This document shows, one piece after another, positions 32,740 to 46,801 of a stretch of DNA of 64,000 bases (its first letter is position 1; every line of letters starts with the position of its first letter). The position numbers and the translations under genes are program-made. Location of the stretch: positions 91,470 through 155,469 of the forward strand of contig JAQFVV010013331.1 in assembly GCA_028023455.1 (NCBI GenBank), given 5' to 3'. Source of the DNA: Epiperipatus broadwayi. Its lineage: Eukaryota; Onychophora; Udeonychophora; Euonychophora; Peripatidae. The notes under the pieces are model-generated. The model worked only from the letters and a program-made list of their open reading frames with translations, did no database searches and had not been told where the DNA came from.

Positions 32740-32896
32740 TGACGTCATAAATTCTTTATTTTAAAAAGTTTAATCTATTATAAAACTAAAAATGTGTAAA
32801 TTTGTTCACGCTAAAAAAGTCATTAACCAATCAACGGAGGTATTTTAGCAGACGAAAAATAGGAATTAGACGGAGCGGGAGAAGGAATGTGTAAGT
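32740..32896 (+). promoter_or_regulatory. Candidate TATA-less promoter and first splice donor
   Basis: The palindromic CRE-type site TGACGTCA (32,740-32,747) is followed by a CCAAT box (AACCAATCAACGG, 32,826-32,838), a GC-richer purine block (GACGGAGCGGGAGAAGGAATG) and a strong donor GTAAGT at 32,891. The DNA downstream has a sharp purine bias on this strand. It could be the first exon of a host transcript, or the U3/R part of a long LTR. Confidence 0.35.
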
Positions 32897-35830
32897 AAAG
32901 GAAGGAGGAACATATTTTTTAGCTGTATAAGATCGTAAGCTAGAAAAGTGTTATAATTAAAAAAAAATTTTGTATTTATTTTAAAAGTTTTGTTTTAAAT
33001 ATAATATTTTGAACTGCCTTTAAATGGAAGGCTAATTTAAAAGATTTCTTGCCAGGATTTTTATTCAAGTTTAGCCGAAACCTTGCAGTAAAAATGGAAA
33101 TACTACAGAAAAAAATACCTAAAAGTATTGATAAAGTAAAAATAATTGTAAAGTGCCTTGAATACAGTTTATTTGTGATCAACCAGAAAATCATTAGAAC
33201 TCAGATAAATATAATTTGGACATTATACGGAAAACTTAAAAGAAAAGTTATTTGCCGTCAGGAAAAATTATGACGCACAATTTTAAAAGGCTACTCCAAA
33301 GTTTTTTTTTATTCTTCTCTATGGAAAAATTAAGATGCGTATATCATAAAGAAAAAATTATGTAAAAGTTATAATGGAGAAAGAATGTTTATCTTTTTAA
33401 AGGAAACATTACAAAGTATATAGTACCAGAATTTTAAAAGAAGGAAAAAAGTTACAGAATAATAATATGAAAGAGCTATTGTGTTTTTATGAAAAAGGAA
33501 CAGAAAAACTTTCTCTAAGAAGAATTAAAAATATTATAAAGTGTTCATTAGAGAAATGATTAATAAAGATAAAGATTTGGAAACTATAAATCTAATTTTC
33601 TTAAAGAAATGAATCCATGGAAACAGAAAAGTTTTATTGAATATTTAAATTAAAGTACTGAGAAGATGCATCGTAAAAGTCGCGCGGGAGAAAATATTAG
33701 CAAGAAATATTAGAAGAGAATATTTAGAAGTTTTCTTTATGGGATTAACTAATATCATAATTAATAATTGTATTAAATATAAAAACCAAGGATTATCATT
33801 CATGAATATTTATTGAACGAAGTAATATTTGTTTTTACCTTAAAATTGAACAAGCAGGGAGAGGAACATTAAGTGAATGGAAAAGAAATGATAAACAATT
33901 TTTATTTTGCTTTAGTATGAACGGTTTTCAGGAAAATTTGATGAAGGAGTACAGTAAATATAGTTTGAATATTTTTTACTAATTTATTTTAAAATATAAA
34001 ATGTTATGTGAGATTAGGGAAAACATAAAACATAAATTTATTAATATTAAAATTTAAATATAATAACTTGATAAAATTATAGAAATAGTGTTTAAAAATA
34101 AAGTGTATGGATGTGAATCTTATATCTACAAGGATCAAATGGATGGTGAAGCCTACGGAACACGATCAAGGAGATAAAGGTCGTTTGGTAATTTTAATAG
34201 TTATTTATAATGCATAATGTATTTTTTTTAGATCATCTATTGACCTAAGAATGAAGTGTGAAAGTCTTAATTATATGTACACATTTTATGCAACATTTTA
34301 ACATATAATTAGATAGGAGTAATTCGGAATATGCATGCAACAATTTATTTAAAATATATTAATAATATAATTTAACAGAACAATTGTGTGATTCTTTTGA
34401 ACTTTCATGTGATAAAGTATTCAGATATTTAAATAGTTTGTATGTGATTAAATATACGGAGGAAAGTAGTAAAAAGATTTTCTTATAGAACAGTGGAATA
34501 GTTTTAAAATATCAATGAATTTTATTGTTGTTAGTAATGCAGATATGTATTTGTCGATGTACAGTATAGAAAAATCTTGAGAAATAAGATCGGATAGTGA
34601 CTTGGAAGTACTAGTGGAGAGGAAACCAAGATGATGTGTTTTTTTTTTTAAGAAATAGGAAAATATAAGGGATTTGGATCATATTTAGTTTTGTGTGGTT
34701 TAGTATAGTTAACTAAGTCCTATGACTGAACACATATGGTTTGGACAGTGTTTTGCATATCTTTAAACTTTTGATGTTAGAATAAAGCTGAAGAAATAGC
34801 TTTAGCATCGTTCCTATGATAGAGGTTGGTAGACAGGTAAAGGTCACTCCTCTATAGTGTCTTTTAATTCACTGTGCCATGATTGTCAAGGTATATGACG
34901 AGTAATATTCTAGTTGTATTTTGATCCTATGCATCTATCTTCGCTATCCTTATTTCGTGAATCTGCATCGGTCAGAAAGATATTTTCAAAGAAATAATGA
35001 ATAAAATAGAACTGAAGATATGTTATCGTTTATATAGGAATAGTTTATTTGCTTGAATGTATAGAATTGTGTAACTTTAAAATTGAAAGTCCAAAATATC
35101 ATAAAGAGAGAAAGAATCATATAATACATTGTAAAATTAATTCAGAAATGAATATAAGATTTCGAAAAGAAATCTAAACCAAGTATTTTAAAAGTGATAA
35201 TAAAATTTGAATTTTTTTTTGTAATATTAATGTTGGAGGGAATGAGTATTGCATATTCATCGAGAGAAAATTCAATAAGGTATAATAAACATACTTGTGC
35301 ATGGTATATTAATAGTTGTAATTATATCATCCGAAGTAAGGCTTGAATGAGAATATTAGGATTAATAAACATCGGATAATGAATAATAAAAACCTAATAC
35401 TGAATGTAGAATAATGTTTTGACTTTGTAAGATTCCATACAACTAATATAAAACTAAAATTTATTATTTTGTAGAATTTTATTACGAATGTAAATTTTGT
35501 AAAAATGTAATTTTAATAATATTAGGGATGAAAAGTGTTTGTGATAATCATATAAGAAATGCATTTTGTCATAAGCTAACCATAATAATAATAAAGTAAT
35601 AATACTGTATTTTCTTAAGTGTTAAAAAAAAAAAAGATTTAACTAGGAAAAGTAAATAATATTTTGATTTCATTTTATAAACTAAGTTGAGATATGAAAG
35701 TAAGGGATATCCAATGTATATAGTGTAAAAATATTGTTAATTTATTTATGTTGTTAATAAACTTTGTTTTAAATTTGTTTTAAAGTTTTTGTGTCCGAGT
35801 TGTTATTTCTCCACATGGATGCATTAAATC
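32897..35830 (+). other. Purine-skewed, probably transcribed region, no clear coding sequence
   Basis: On the plus strand G clearly exceeds C and A is high for nearly 3 kb (for example GGAAAGAAGGAAAAAAG-type runs), unlike the flanks. The longest open frame (33,049-33,273) is Lys/Ile rich and shows no family. A donor-like TTTGGTAATTTT lies at 34,195. An AATAAA at 35,756-35,761, then GTGTCCGAGTTGTTATTTC and CCACA, resemble a polyadenylation region or the end of an LTR. The skew suggests an intron or noncoding transcript, or an old LTR of ~3 kb. Confidence 0.35.
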
Positions 35831-36600
35831 ACGATACATTTATAATTGAAACAGACATATAGATTTTGCACAAAAGGTAAACATAAAAGTGTTATAAGAA
35901 TTTTAAGAATTTATTGGTATGTTAAAATTAAAAGATCATAATTTTATATTATTTATTGGTCATAAGTCGGTTGCCACAATATTATATTAAATTATATGCT
36001 AATGTTGCCACACGTATTCTGTTGTCAGATTATTAAAATACTACCACGTACGTATTTATTTATTTCATTTAGGAAGAAATAAGATTATATTATATTATTA
36101 TTGTTATTATTTTTTATTATTATTAGTTGCTGTGTAGTAGATTATGACATAAAATTCCCTTTTCATATTTTACTACCGTAATTTTAAATCAGTTAGAATA
36201 CAATTTAGGAACCTGAGATTTTATTTATTTTACTTCATTTTATTTAATTAAGCTAGATTCTTGTTATAAAGAAGATTAAGATATAATTATTATTTTAAGA
36301 GCTCAGAAAGTCGTAAGAATACTATGAGTTAGTTATTTGGTATAGTAAAAGGGGGGATTGTGTTCTTATGCCATTGAGGTAGTATCGTGTGGATAATGGC
36401 TCAATGTAGTCTATCTCATTCCCTGTATTGTCACTCCATGTCTCATGAAAATAGTAAATATTTGTTAATTCATTTTAAAATTGAACCGTATTTGTATTTT
36501 TAAATTAGAGCTAGTAATCATTTTAATTAATGCTGAATATTTCATTTATTTATTTGTTAACTGAGCTAGAACCCGTAATATTCGTAATAAACAGTATATT
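35831..36600. other. AT-rich stretch, nothing recognised
   Basis: A GTTGCCACA motif occurs at 35,970 and (ATGTTGCCACACG) at 36,001; otherwise no features. Confidence 0.4.
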
Positions 36601-36629
36601 TTGGGGTGAGAATGCACGGGGGGAGGTTA

Positions 36630-37560
36630 GAATATATATATATATATATAAAGTTGAAAGAAAAAGTAGAAATAAACACAAACAATTTTGTAGATATTTT
36701 CTATATTACACTGGAATAACAATTAAGAACTAAATAATAATTTTAAATTTAAAAAATTATTGTAAACGGTAGTTTTCAATCAAGCATTTAAAAAGGTCTG
36801 TTTAATGTTTTATTAATTCTGCTTTTGAAATCTAAAGAAAGCTGAGTTTTTATGTTATAATGGATATACTGGTAATTATAAAATTTCTCTATTTTTAATT
36901 AGATTAAGAAAGTTTTTTTAAAAATTAAAGCTTGTATAATAAATTTTGATAAAATTTGATATAATATGCTCTGATGTTGTTTAAAGGATTAAAGATATTT
37001 TTAGATAAAAATTGTTATTTAATTAAGGTGAATTAAAAAAAGAGTCATTAACATTTTTTAAATCAAGATAAAAAAAACTTATTTTTATTTACTGTTTTTT
37101 AATTCCATGATATAGTATAAAAATATAGATTTAAAAAGATTACAACACACAGTATGATCATTATGAAGTTATAACTGAAGGTGTAGAGTACAAATCAGTT
37201 GCTGCTGCTAGTGTCATGATGGTAGAGTTTGAATTTATGTGGAGGCAAGTTCCATCTTTTATGTGATTCATAGCCCATATGTATACTAGATGGCTCGTCT
37301 GAAGTCGATTAAATTATAGAGACTAAAATGAACTGACTGAATGCCAACAGTTACTTGATTTATGCCTTCCCAAAAAATGCCAATAGGACATTATACTACT
37401 CTACTTGGAAATGATGATAATCATCCAGCTTACCAAAAGATTCCACTATTAATCAACTTGCTATAAGATCATCATGCTTTGCCATATACTGATTAATCTA
37501 TATGCAGAGAAGCACAAACATATAATTACTGCCGGTCATATATATATTGTAATGTAGTTC
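36630..37560 (+). repeat. Dispersed repeat B, copy 1
   Basis: About 930 bp that align with 45,510-46,800 plus 49,534-49,738. Shared blocks include AAAGTTGAAAGAAAAAGTAG, CATTTAAAAAGGTCTGTTTA, TTAATTAAGGTGAATTAAAA, TTCATAGCCCATATGTATA, GACTGACTGAATGCCAACAG and CTGCCGGTCATATATATAT. No protein motifs. This copy is uninterrupted and defines the insertion sites in copy 2. Family not recognised. Confidence 0.85.
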
Positions 37561-40500
37561 ACAATAATAATAGCAGTAATAATAAATTGACTCATGAGAC
37601 GGTGTTCTCATGCTATGGTATACAGACTGCCTAAAAATCAAATAAGTATATCAGACACATACTTGACTGCATAGAAATACCATTGAATTCCAAACATTTA
37701 AGAATTACAATCATATCTCTGTGACTAACTATAATAATTCTATTTAAATAAAGCTAAAATAATATTCCAACTAAATATTTAAGAATGACAATATTAAAAT
37801 TTATTATAAGAATAAATTTATATTCTAATTTTAAATTTGAAGTAAATCTTGATCTAAATCTTTATTGTATTTTAATCTTTATCTCAGGGATATCATATCA
37901 CAGAAGGAACAAATCATAGAATATTGGATAACAATGGGCAATTTTAAAAATCCAATAATACAGACAAAAGTTAGAAAAGTGTAAAATAATATTATTAAAC
38001 AAACAAACTATAATAACTTTGCTCTGCAATATGATAACTAAACTGTAAAAATAGTTACTTTAGGTCTTATGGGGTTTTGAATTAATTTTAAAAAAAAACT
38101 CTATTATAATTTAAGAAACCTAATAAAATATAATTCGGATTATTAAAATACTCAGAAATCATCTCTCATTATGATAATACTAACCTTTAACACTATAAAT
38201 ATAGTACACCTAATCATTTAATGCAAATATTTAAGTAAAGTTTATTATTTTCTTGAATAAAGTAATTTGCATATGGATATTCATATATAGCTCTGCTTAC
38301 ATATCTTAAAAATAATAATAAGTTCTCTATTTGAATGCAAGACAAGTCTGATAATAATGGTAATGATTATTATTAGTTTGAAACAAACAACAAAAAATTT
38401 TAAGTTTACTATGAAATGAACATATGTGACCATTGAAGATGATAACTTTTGTGCATGATTAAATAAATTTGGATTTATTCAATAGTTTTTCTAAATCTAT
38501 GATGATTTGTGAACCAATTCTCATGTACCTTTTGATAAGAATAATCATTTCCATAAGTGCAATACACGTATTAAATAGAATGATTTATTATAAGTGTGCA
38601 ATAAAGTAAATACTGAATTCAATCAGTGTCTGCAATGAATGATAAATAGAAATATGGAAATATAAATAATGTCAAACTAAAACCATTTTAAATTCTATGA
38701 AAATCAATTTATTTACAAAACAATATTTAAAGTTTACAAATCAATATTTAAGTTTTATTGTACAACACAGAATATAAACAATTTTTATTAACATGACTAT
38801 TTACAAATTCCAGTAAAATAATTTTATAGTTACAAATTTTCCAAATACAATGAACAAGATGTAAGTTTAGTAATACATCCATCTAACCAAAATGAATTTA
38901 CTTAACTTTGTGATAAACTATAACTATTTTTAATAACACTATATTTCAAAGTGGGCAAATATTTGAATTACCGCTGGTATAATTTAAATTATCATGTTAT
39001 ATCTTCATTTTTTACTTTAAATAAAGCAAAACTAACAATATAAAATATTGTTATACCTTTGGTGATTTTATAAATTACTATTCACCTTAATGAAAAATCA
39101 GGTTTTACTTTTTCCATAATAATTTTGTGGTTACTTTATTGAGTTAACCAGAAAATAATTAAATATATATGCTATTTTAATTGACTACTAATTATTTGAC
39201 AATAATTAAACTTTTTTAAAATATAAATTTTAAAATACTATTTTATATATGTAAAACAATACAAGCATTTTGAACTAAAGAATAGCCTAAATCATATCTC
39301 ACATTAACATACAGGTTTTAAATTGGCATATAGGAAATATTCCTATTATAATTCTTTTTCTAATAAATTCTATTTTTCTTAAAATAGCAATTATTAAACA
39401 TATCTGTTTCCATTGTTCTCAGGATTATTTAGGAAAATCATGATATGCACTTGGAAATCTTTAAATATTTATTATTAAATTTTGCTTATGTGTGATGTAA
39501 TATATATTAAGGCTATAAAGTTAAGACTGTGCACTTAAAATGCGACAGTAGGGACAACCTTATACTCATAGAGGTCATAAATCCTATATTTTGTATCTAT
39601 GTAAACATATACAAGCTTATGTGGATGGAATAACTTTTCTCAAAATTTTCAAATATATATCTTTGCTATATATTAGATGTGATGTCTGTAACCAGATTCT
39701 TTATAGAAGCAATTTTAATAATCCAGATATAAGAATTTTATGGGAATTATATCAAATGGCCCATCTGTATTCATGACTAGATGGCCTGTGTTCTTTCTTT
39801 GATGTACACTATGTGCTATTGGAATAAAACACATAGACTGAATACCCATGTGAACCCAAACAGTTACATTTGACAAGAAATATTTAGGTTTAAACACCAT
39901 AAGCACATCCAAGCAGTAAACTGAAGATACGACATCTTGATACATTTTATAATAACTGCTGAAATGTTCCTCAGAACTAGAACACAAAATTCTACCACAA
40001 AAATTAGTAAGTGCCCAATACACTCTACATTACCAGAATGCACTAGCATAACTTAATTGATAATAGCATACATAGAGCAAAGAAAAATTAACACATGTAA
40101 ATAAGTGTTTCATAAAATAATTCATTATCTAAAAGGTAAAAATTGTGACTGTACTAATAATTCCAAATAAACATCTTTCATTCAGAAGCATATATTCATT
40201 ATAACTTTAAAATAGCAATTTGCAAGATATGAGTAATAATTTTTCAGAACAAAACACTTTTAAGTTATTTCACCTTTTTTAAAAATTTGAAATAGAATAA
40301 TATTAAACAAACTAAATAGGCTTATATTAAAACAAACAATAAAATTACCAATAAATGTTATAATTCAATAACACCTGTCTAGTGATATTCTGTTTGAAAA
40401 TAAACCATCATTTACTACACTTAGATAACTATTATATACTAAATTATAGTAAACCCACATATAGAATACCTTTTAAAATTCAAAATGATAAATATAAAAC

Positions 40501-42410
40501 ATTAAACTTTTTTTTTTAAAAATATAACAATCCCAAAAAATAAAATTAATAAAAGTTAATTTTCTTTTACCAAAACCCATCCTGAAATGTAAGTTTAAAC
40601 AGAAGTTTGAAGAATTAGTTCATTTATTAAACTCTTTTTTTCTCCGTCTGCTTGCAACATAAAAAAGTAAGCTGGAAAATTAGAAATGACAAAAATCATT
40701 TTCTCTTAGATAAAGTTAATTAATAGTCCACATGTATCCTTTTAATATTACAGTTTTTTTAATATTCAACTCCAACAATTTAAGATTAAGTAAAAAGAAA
40801 GCTTTCCATTTATAAGTGGTTGTTGGAATAAATATGAATTATTATAATCTTCATTTTTACTGCAGATAGCTAGATTAAATCCTGAAATATTTTATTTCTC
40901 TCAGTATAATCTTAACATAAATTTCCACATTTTTTCCTCTTTAAAATAACAATAATACACTGTTATAATAAGTTGGTTTAAAAATAACATATTTTAGCAG
41001 TTCCATTATATAATATAACATGTTAGATGAATAAGTTAGTAATTCAAGTTTTAAATGTCTTTATATTGTAATTCATTAAAAACATTTACAATATTATTAG
41101 AAATAAATCAAATAACAGTTCCACAATTATAACATTAAAGCAGAAGATTAAATACTTCAATTCAGGAGTTAATACTATGTTATGTGAGAATCATATAAAA
41201 GTTTGTAAGCAAATAGAAAAATATTTTTATAATATGATAAACAAATTCTTACATAATACACTATTGTGTGGTCTGTTGTTTCTATAAGAGTCAAATTTCC
41301 GTAGATTAAAGTGAAAATTCTAGTAATATTACAACTTTCTCCAAGCCATTCATGTATTTTTCTTTTCCCCAATTGTTAAAACAAGCAAATATCAATATTG
41401 TTTTCCGAAGAGTGACTAATTACTTATTTTTTTATTTCATTTTAATGCCATTTGAAATAAAGATAAAATTTTAAATACATTTTTTAAACAAAAATATTAA
41501 CTTTCTTTTTAAATTTTTATCAATTTTTTAATAATTTTTATGCACAGCCCACATAATTGTTGTCCCTCTCTTATATAGCCAACCTCAATTGATCATCTGG
41601 CTACTGAAACCAATCATCCAATAAAATCGATTTTTAATCACCAATTTTAAGTTCTATTTTTAGATTTAATTAAAGAATGACAGAAAGAAAGAAAAATAAA
41701 ATATTCTAAAAATAGCAATTTAACTAATGTAACATTTATATTTGTAATAAATATTTTTTTAATATAATTATTTAATAAACTAAATATTACTAAATAAACT
41801 TTGCATGAAAGAAATCATTTCTCATATCTATTTAGTATTTATTAAGTATTAAATATATGTCAATTCTTTAGTACTTTTTAACCAAAGTAATTAAAATAAT
41901 AATTATTTTTAACAAATTAAATATTGCAAAATAACATACATCCAAGCATAGACAAACACTTATATTCACTAGAACTGCTTTAATTGGATGATGCTTTGTC
42001 TTATTTCATATTATCTAATGATTTATTTTAAATATCTTAAGCTAACTAGCTTTATAGATTTAATGGATAATTATTAAAATCTAGATTTGCTTATAATAAA
42101 AAGTACATTATTTTAATAAATATTAGTACATTATTTATATCCTAAATAACATTATTATTAAAATTTGTACTTGTAACAGACTATTAATATGTACTTTAAA
42201 TATTACTTAATGCATTAATAAAATTATATAAGGTAGTTGTAAGTGCAATTGTTGTAGTTTTAGTTTTAAAAGGTTACAAAGAATATTACTCATTTGAAAT
42301 TTAAAATTTTTACTATTTTATGCATCTCACTATTTTAATTAAGGCACAAGGCACAATTAAAATGTGTACAATATATATATTTTTTTAAAAAGAACTTTTA
42401 CCATTAAAAA
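37561..42410. other. Long AT-rich stretch, no supported gene
   Basis: No repeat families or RNA structures found. A 102-codon minus-strand frame at 39,715-40,023 and an overlapping 61-codon frame lie in a slightly less AT-rich patch (39,770-40,060); neither shows a known motif. A 65-codon minus frame at 41,175-41,372 is likewise unassigned. They are recorded as possibilities, not genes. Confidence 0.45.
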
Positions 42411-42418
42411 TAATGAAT

Positions 42419-43495
42419 GGTAGTAGTATCAATGACCGTACCATTCACTTGATGGCATGCTTGCTAACGAAAAACAATGAAATATAACATTACCTGACTA
42501 TGACCTTTCAAGAACTAATTGACCTTTACTTGTTTTTTTAAATAACATTAAAAAACTAAATGTCTTTTTTTTAATAATGACAAATACAGCATCATTTTGA
42601 CAAAATGAAATGTATTCTTTTTTAACAACAACAATAACAAGAACTAATTGACATTTTTATGTTTTTTTAAAATAATGTTACAAAAATAAATGTCTTTTTT
42701 TTTTTTAAAGATAAACAAATACAGTGGCATTTGTAAAAAAGTAAATGTATTCTTTTTTAACAATGACAATAACAAAATATTTATTTAGGACATTTTTAAG
42801 ATTTTATTAAATATACGTTATTCTTCTAATACTTGAAACACCAAGACAAAAAAACATTAAAATGTCGGTGCTTAGCACTGGAATAGGCATGGAGGAGGGA
42901 TCCCAGTGGTTTTGATGATCTGAAGGATCATCCAAAAGATGCATTACTTGATAATCAAACTAATCAGACTGAACGACAAGAAAAAATTTTTTATTTACGA
43001 CCTTTTTTACATTAAATTTAATATACGCACATTAATCTTCTAATAGTAAATTAAGCATTTAAACAAAATTAAAATACAAAAAAAACTAATGTCTTGTGAA
43101 GATATCGTGACTGCCATGACTGTTTAAGAAGTCGCACTTATAACAAAACTTTCTCTAGTTTTAAATCATTACAAAGTCTTCACAACCACTGAGACAGTTT
43201 GAAAATATTTTGGACATCATAGTACATCATTTAAATGTAATATAATACTTTATTAAATGACATTTCAAATGTTATGTTGACTTCAAATCTACACACCCTC
43301 AAATTATACGATAGTGCAGACTCGATAGCAATCATTTGTAGGGTAAGAACAGGCCACTTGAAAGTAGTGTGAATTGCGAGATAATTAGCATAACACACTA
43401 CAAGGCATTACTGGCTACCTCAAAAATGGTATATTTAACTTTTTTTGTAGCACCAGCACTGTCAAGCGACGAGTACGATCATTGATACTACTACC
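42419..43495. mobile_element. Nonautonomous DNA transposon with 8-bp target duplication
   Basis: Terminal inverted repeats: left GGTAGTAGTATCAATGACCG (42,419) and right, read inward, GGTAGTAGTATCAATGATCG (from 43,495). Flanks are TAATGAAT (42,411-42,418) and TAGTGAAT (43,496-43,503), an 8-bp duplication with one mismatch. The 1,077-bp interior has no transposase. TIR start GGT and 8-bp duplication match the element at 51,599; superfamily undecided (Mutator- or Merlin-like possible). Confidence 0.8.
42512..42775 (+). repeat. 129-bp tandem duplication inside the DNA transposon
   Basis: GAACTAATTGACCTTTACTT through AACAATAACAA at 42,512-42,640 repeats from 42,641, with shared AAATGTCTTTTTTTT and AATGTATTCTTTTTTAACAA blocks. 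Confidence 0.8.
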
Positions 43496-43503
43496 TAGTG
43501 AAT

Positions 43504-45465
43504 TAATAACTTTAATTTGTAGGGGAATAATAACAATATGCACTTACATATGAATTTTATGTGTACTTTTCAACATTGAATTATGTCTTATGAAAATATA
43601 ATATGATTTAATAAGTTTATTTTTTAATTAATGAAATATCAGTTTGCACACATTTGAATGCATGTCAGGTTGTCCCATATATATTAAAATCAGTCATCAA
43701 ACGCAAATATGTTAAAATAATTATTATGTATTATAAAAATGGATTTTTATTATTGGTTTATGACAATTAAAAGAAATTAATTTTAAATAATTATACAGTT
43801 TATCTGAGTGCTTATGTATAGATGTGCTTTATGTAATTCCATTGTGATATATGTAAATTATAATGTAATAGCATTTTTTTGTATTATTTGAATCAAAATC
43901 AGAATGCTGAATTTATATTTATAGTGTGCTTATCAGATCTTGGCTTTATATTATCATCTTTAATTAATAAATTTATATTTCATTAGGTTATTCCAATGAA
44001 TTTATTCAATCCTAAAATAGTTTTGAAATATTATAAATTATTATATGTTGGTATTGTCTCTTGCTCACTGAGCTGGATTCATGCATAACAGTCAGTTATA
44101 TGGATTGGGATTTTACATTGAAATGATGATGATGATGATCACTCTGAATGGTGCAAAGATATATCCTTTAAAGTCCATGCATTAAATTTTATTTTAGTAC
44201 TAATTAGAAATTAAAATTATAGTTGGTCATTACATTAATGGTACTAATAGCCAGGGCATTGGTAATAATCAGCATTTTTCTCTATCCCAGCATTATTTTT
44301 TAATTGTTATATTCTGATGAATTATCACTTAAGTTTGTGCATCCAAATTATTGTTTATATAATCTGACTCAAGTTTGGAAAGGGCTAAATAATTAGGCTG
44401 GTCTATAGTGGACTAATTTGAAATCCAGTCACAAGACTGACTTGATTTTGTTTTTTAATCATTCAGATTATAATTAGTTCTTTGCTGATCTCATCATATT
44501 TATCCTCATTCCTTTTATAATTTTATATTTTGTCATATTATATTATTTGTATATTTAAATTAGACTAATCTTTGATTTTGGGTTGATGATGATGGGTGTC
44601 ATAATGCCATAAACCCCAGGTTTGCACCTATTATTTCATATCATTACAAATGTCTATTCAACTGTAGGACCAATGATGATCAAGTACTGGTGGCCTTTAC
44701 TGCAAAATTACCAATCAACTTGATCTCAAACATAACCACATCTGAAAAAAAAAAATGCATTTTATGAAAAATTAATATAAAAAAATACTATGAAATATGT
44801 GACAAGAGTATTGATGATTAAGGTATAAAATAGTGGTTAATGTATATTTAGGGAATTCATATTTAAAGTAAAATAGAAAATCAGTGATGTTGGAAATTGG
44901 ATTGGGTCTTTGATTGTTGGAGTTTATTTAGCTGTACTTTTAGTTTTGATAATGAAATTGGGGGGTCGTTGGCTTGAGGATACAATGTTTTCATGTAACT
45001 CCAAGAAGTGTTTTTCTCATACATTGCTCCAATCCATTTTTTGATTTCCTTTTGTTCATCATAGAGCAATTAACATAGTCCTGCCATGATACCAGCCTCC
45101 AATTCCCAAGAAAAGAAGCAACACATAGTTTTATATTTTCAGGCCTCTAAGACTCAAAGGAGTAGGGCTTTGAAAAGATGTTTGCATTTTTATTTCGTAT
45201 CAAAGATTGTAGTAGCTTATAGTGTCTAAATTGAGGTACCTTTCCTGGTGTTCATGCATAGTCCAGTGGCTGAATTCTTTATCTATCTCAGAATTGCAGG
45301 TCACTATTCATTGTGTTAACTATCATATGCCTGTCAAATCTCAAAACAAATTGATGAGTACATAATTTAAGGTATGAACTTTGTTTTAATTATACAGATA
45401 TATTTTGTAAAATTAGGTGGGTGTTTCATTTCTCTTTTCCTTTTTCCCATGAGAAAAGATACAAG
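43504..45465. other. AT-rich stretch, one unassigned reading frame
   Basis: Mostly featureless. A minus-strand frame at 44,881-45,069 (start TTG after a TAA; reads DEQKEIKKWIGAMYEKNTSW, then PQANDPPISLSKLKVQLNKL) looks more protein-like than its surroundings, but upstream continuity is broken by a stop and no family is recognised. It could be the last piece of a decayed gene or element. Confidence 0.4.
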
Positions 45466-46801
45466 ATAATTATGTGTTTCATGGCATACAATAATATATT
45501 AGTGGGTGTGTACATATATAAAGTTGAGAGGAAAAGTAGAAATAAATGCCAACAAATTTTTTTGTAGATATTTTTTATATTACAATGAAATAACAGTTAA
45601 AGATTAAATAATAACTTGAAATTAAAAAAATTATGGTAGACTGTAGTTTTAAATCAAGCATTTAAAAAGGTTTATTTAATGTTTTATTAATTCTGATTTT
45701 GAAATCTAAAACAAGCTTTTTTATGTTACAATAGAGATACTCTATATATTGCACTTGAAAAGCACATCCATGAAATAATTGCATAGCACTTTTGGAAACT
45801 TCATGTTCTTCCCCATATTCATAGCTTATAATAATAATGTTTGTTGTTAGCTTGTCTAGTAGAGATGTATGCAAATATATGCAAATCACCTAGACCGCCA
45901 ATTTTTTTGAAATGGAGAAACAAGCATCTCTCCTATTGATGGAGTTGGGGTTTTCTGCTATAAAGCATGCCTTCTTTATCTTGTGCTTGGTGTCATTGTG
46001 CTCAGTGCAAACCATTTCAGCCATCATAAGTTTAAAAATGTGGCCTGTGGACCTTTGATGTTTGAAAAATATTGAGCTACCTTCACATTTAATTCTTGCC
46101 CTGTTATATAAGTATCGATATTGTGATATTCTGGTAATGATTGCAGTACATGTTTTACCATGTGCTACACTGCAGCTGTTATGGGGGCATGTAATTTTGT
46201 AGACAGCCTTAGGGGTTTGGTCAGGTGCTAACTACAAACATTATTATTATAAGTTATGAATATGCGAACATGAAATTCCTAAAAGGGCTAAGCAATTAGT
46301 TTTAATATAGCTTCATGGATGTGCATTTCAAGTGCAATATATAGATTAATAACAATAAGTAAAGTAAAACTAATCTGTATAGAGATATTGGTAATTATCA
46401 AATTTCTCTATCTATTTTTAATTAGATTAAGAAAATTTTTTAAATTAAAACTTGATAATATAATTTAGTATAATATGCTATGTTTTATTTAAAGGATTAA
46501 AAATATTTTTAGATAATAAATTGGTATTTAATTAAGGTGAATTAAAAAAATGATTAGCTTTTTTTAAATCATGATAAAAATCTTATTTTTAAGTACTGTT
46601 TTTTAAATGCCACAGTATAAAAAGGTAGCTTTAAAACAATTACAATATACAAATAAACTGCTGCTTCTAGTGTCATAATGGCAGAATTGAAATTTATATA
46701 GAGGCCAGGACCAGCTTTTATGTGGTTCATAGCCCATATGTGTAGTAGACAGCTTGCCTGGAGTCTATTAAATTATAGACCAAATAAAGCTGACTGAATA
46801 C
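45466..46801 (+). repeat. Dispersed repeat B, copy 2 (left part)
   Basis: Same order as copy 1, starting further 5' with GTGTTTCATGGCATACAATA. It is interrupted at 45,742-46,379 by an inverted-repeat element and ends at 46,801, where a 2.7-kb LTR has inserted; the remainder resumes at 49,534. Confidence 0.85.
45742..46379 (-). mobile_element. Inverted-repeat element with Penelope-like (GIY-YIG) remnant
   Basis: Arms of ~115 bp: left CTATATATTGCACTTGAAAA, then GCACATCCATGAA and CTTATAATAATAATGTTTG; right is its complement ending ATTTCAAGTGCAATATATAG at 46,344. Similar TAGAGATAYT flanks (45,732 and 46,380) look like a target duplication, with ~35 extra bases after the right arm. On the minus strand the interior shows AVYKITCPHNSCS (46,205 to 46,167) and VCTEHNDTKHKIKKACFIA (from ~46,008), resembling the C-terminal GIY-YIG endonuclease of Penelope-like elements, with several stops. 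Confidence 0.5.

Noticed and set aside
39715-40049. Two overlapping minus-strand frames as a host gene
   Set aside because: No motif, no splice context and two competing frames over the same DNA; left as unassigned.
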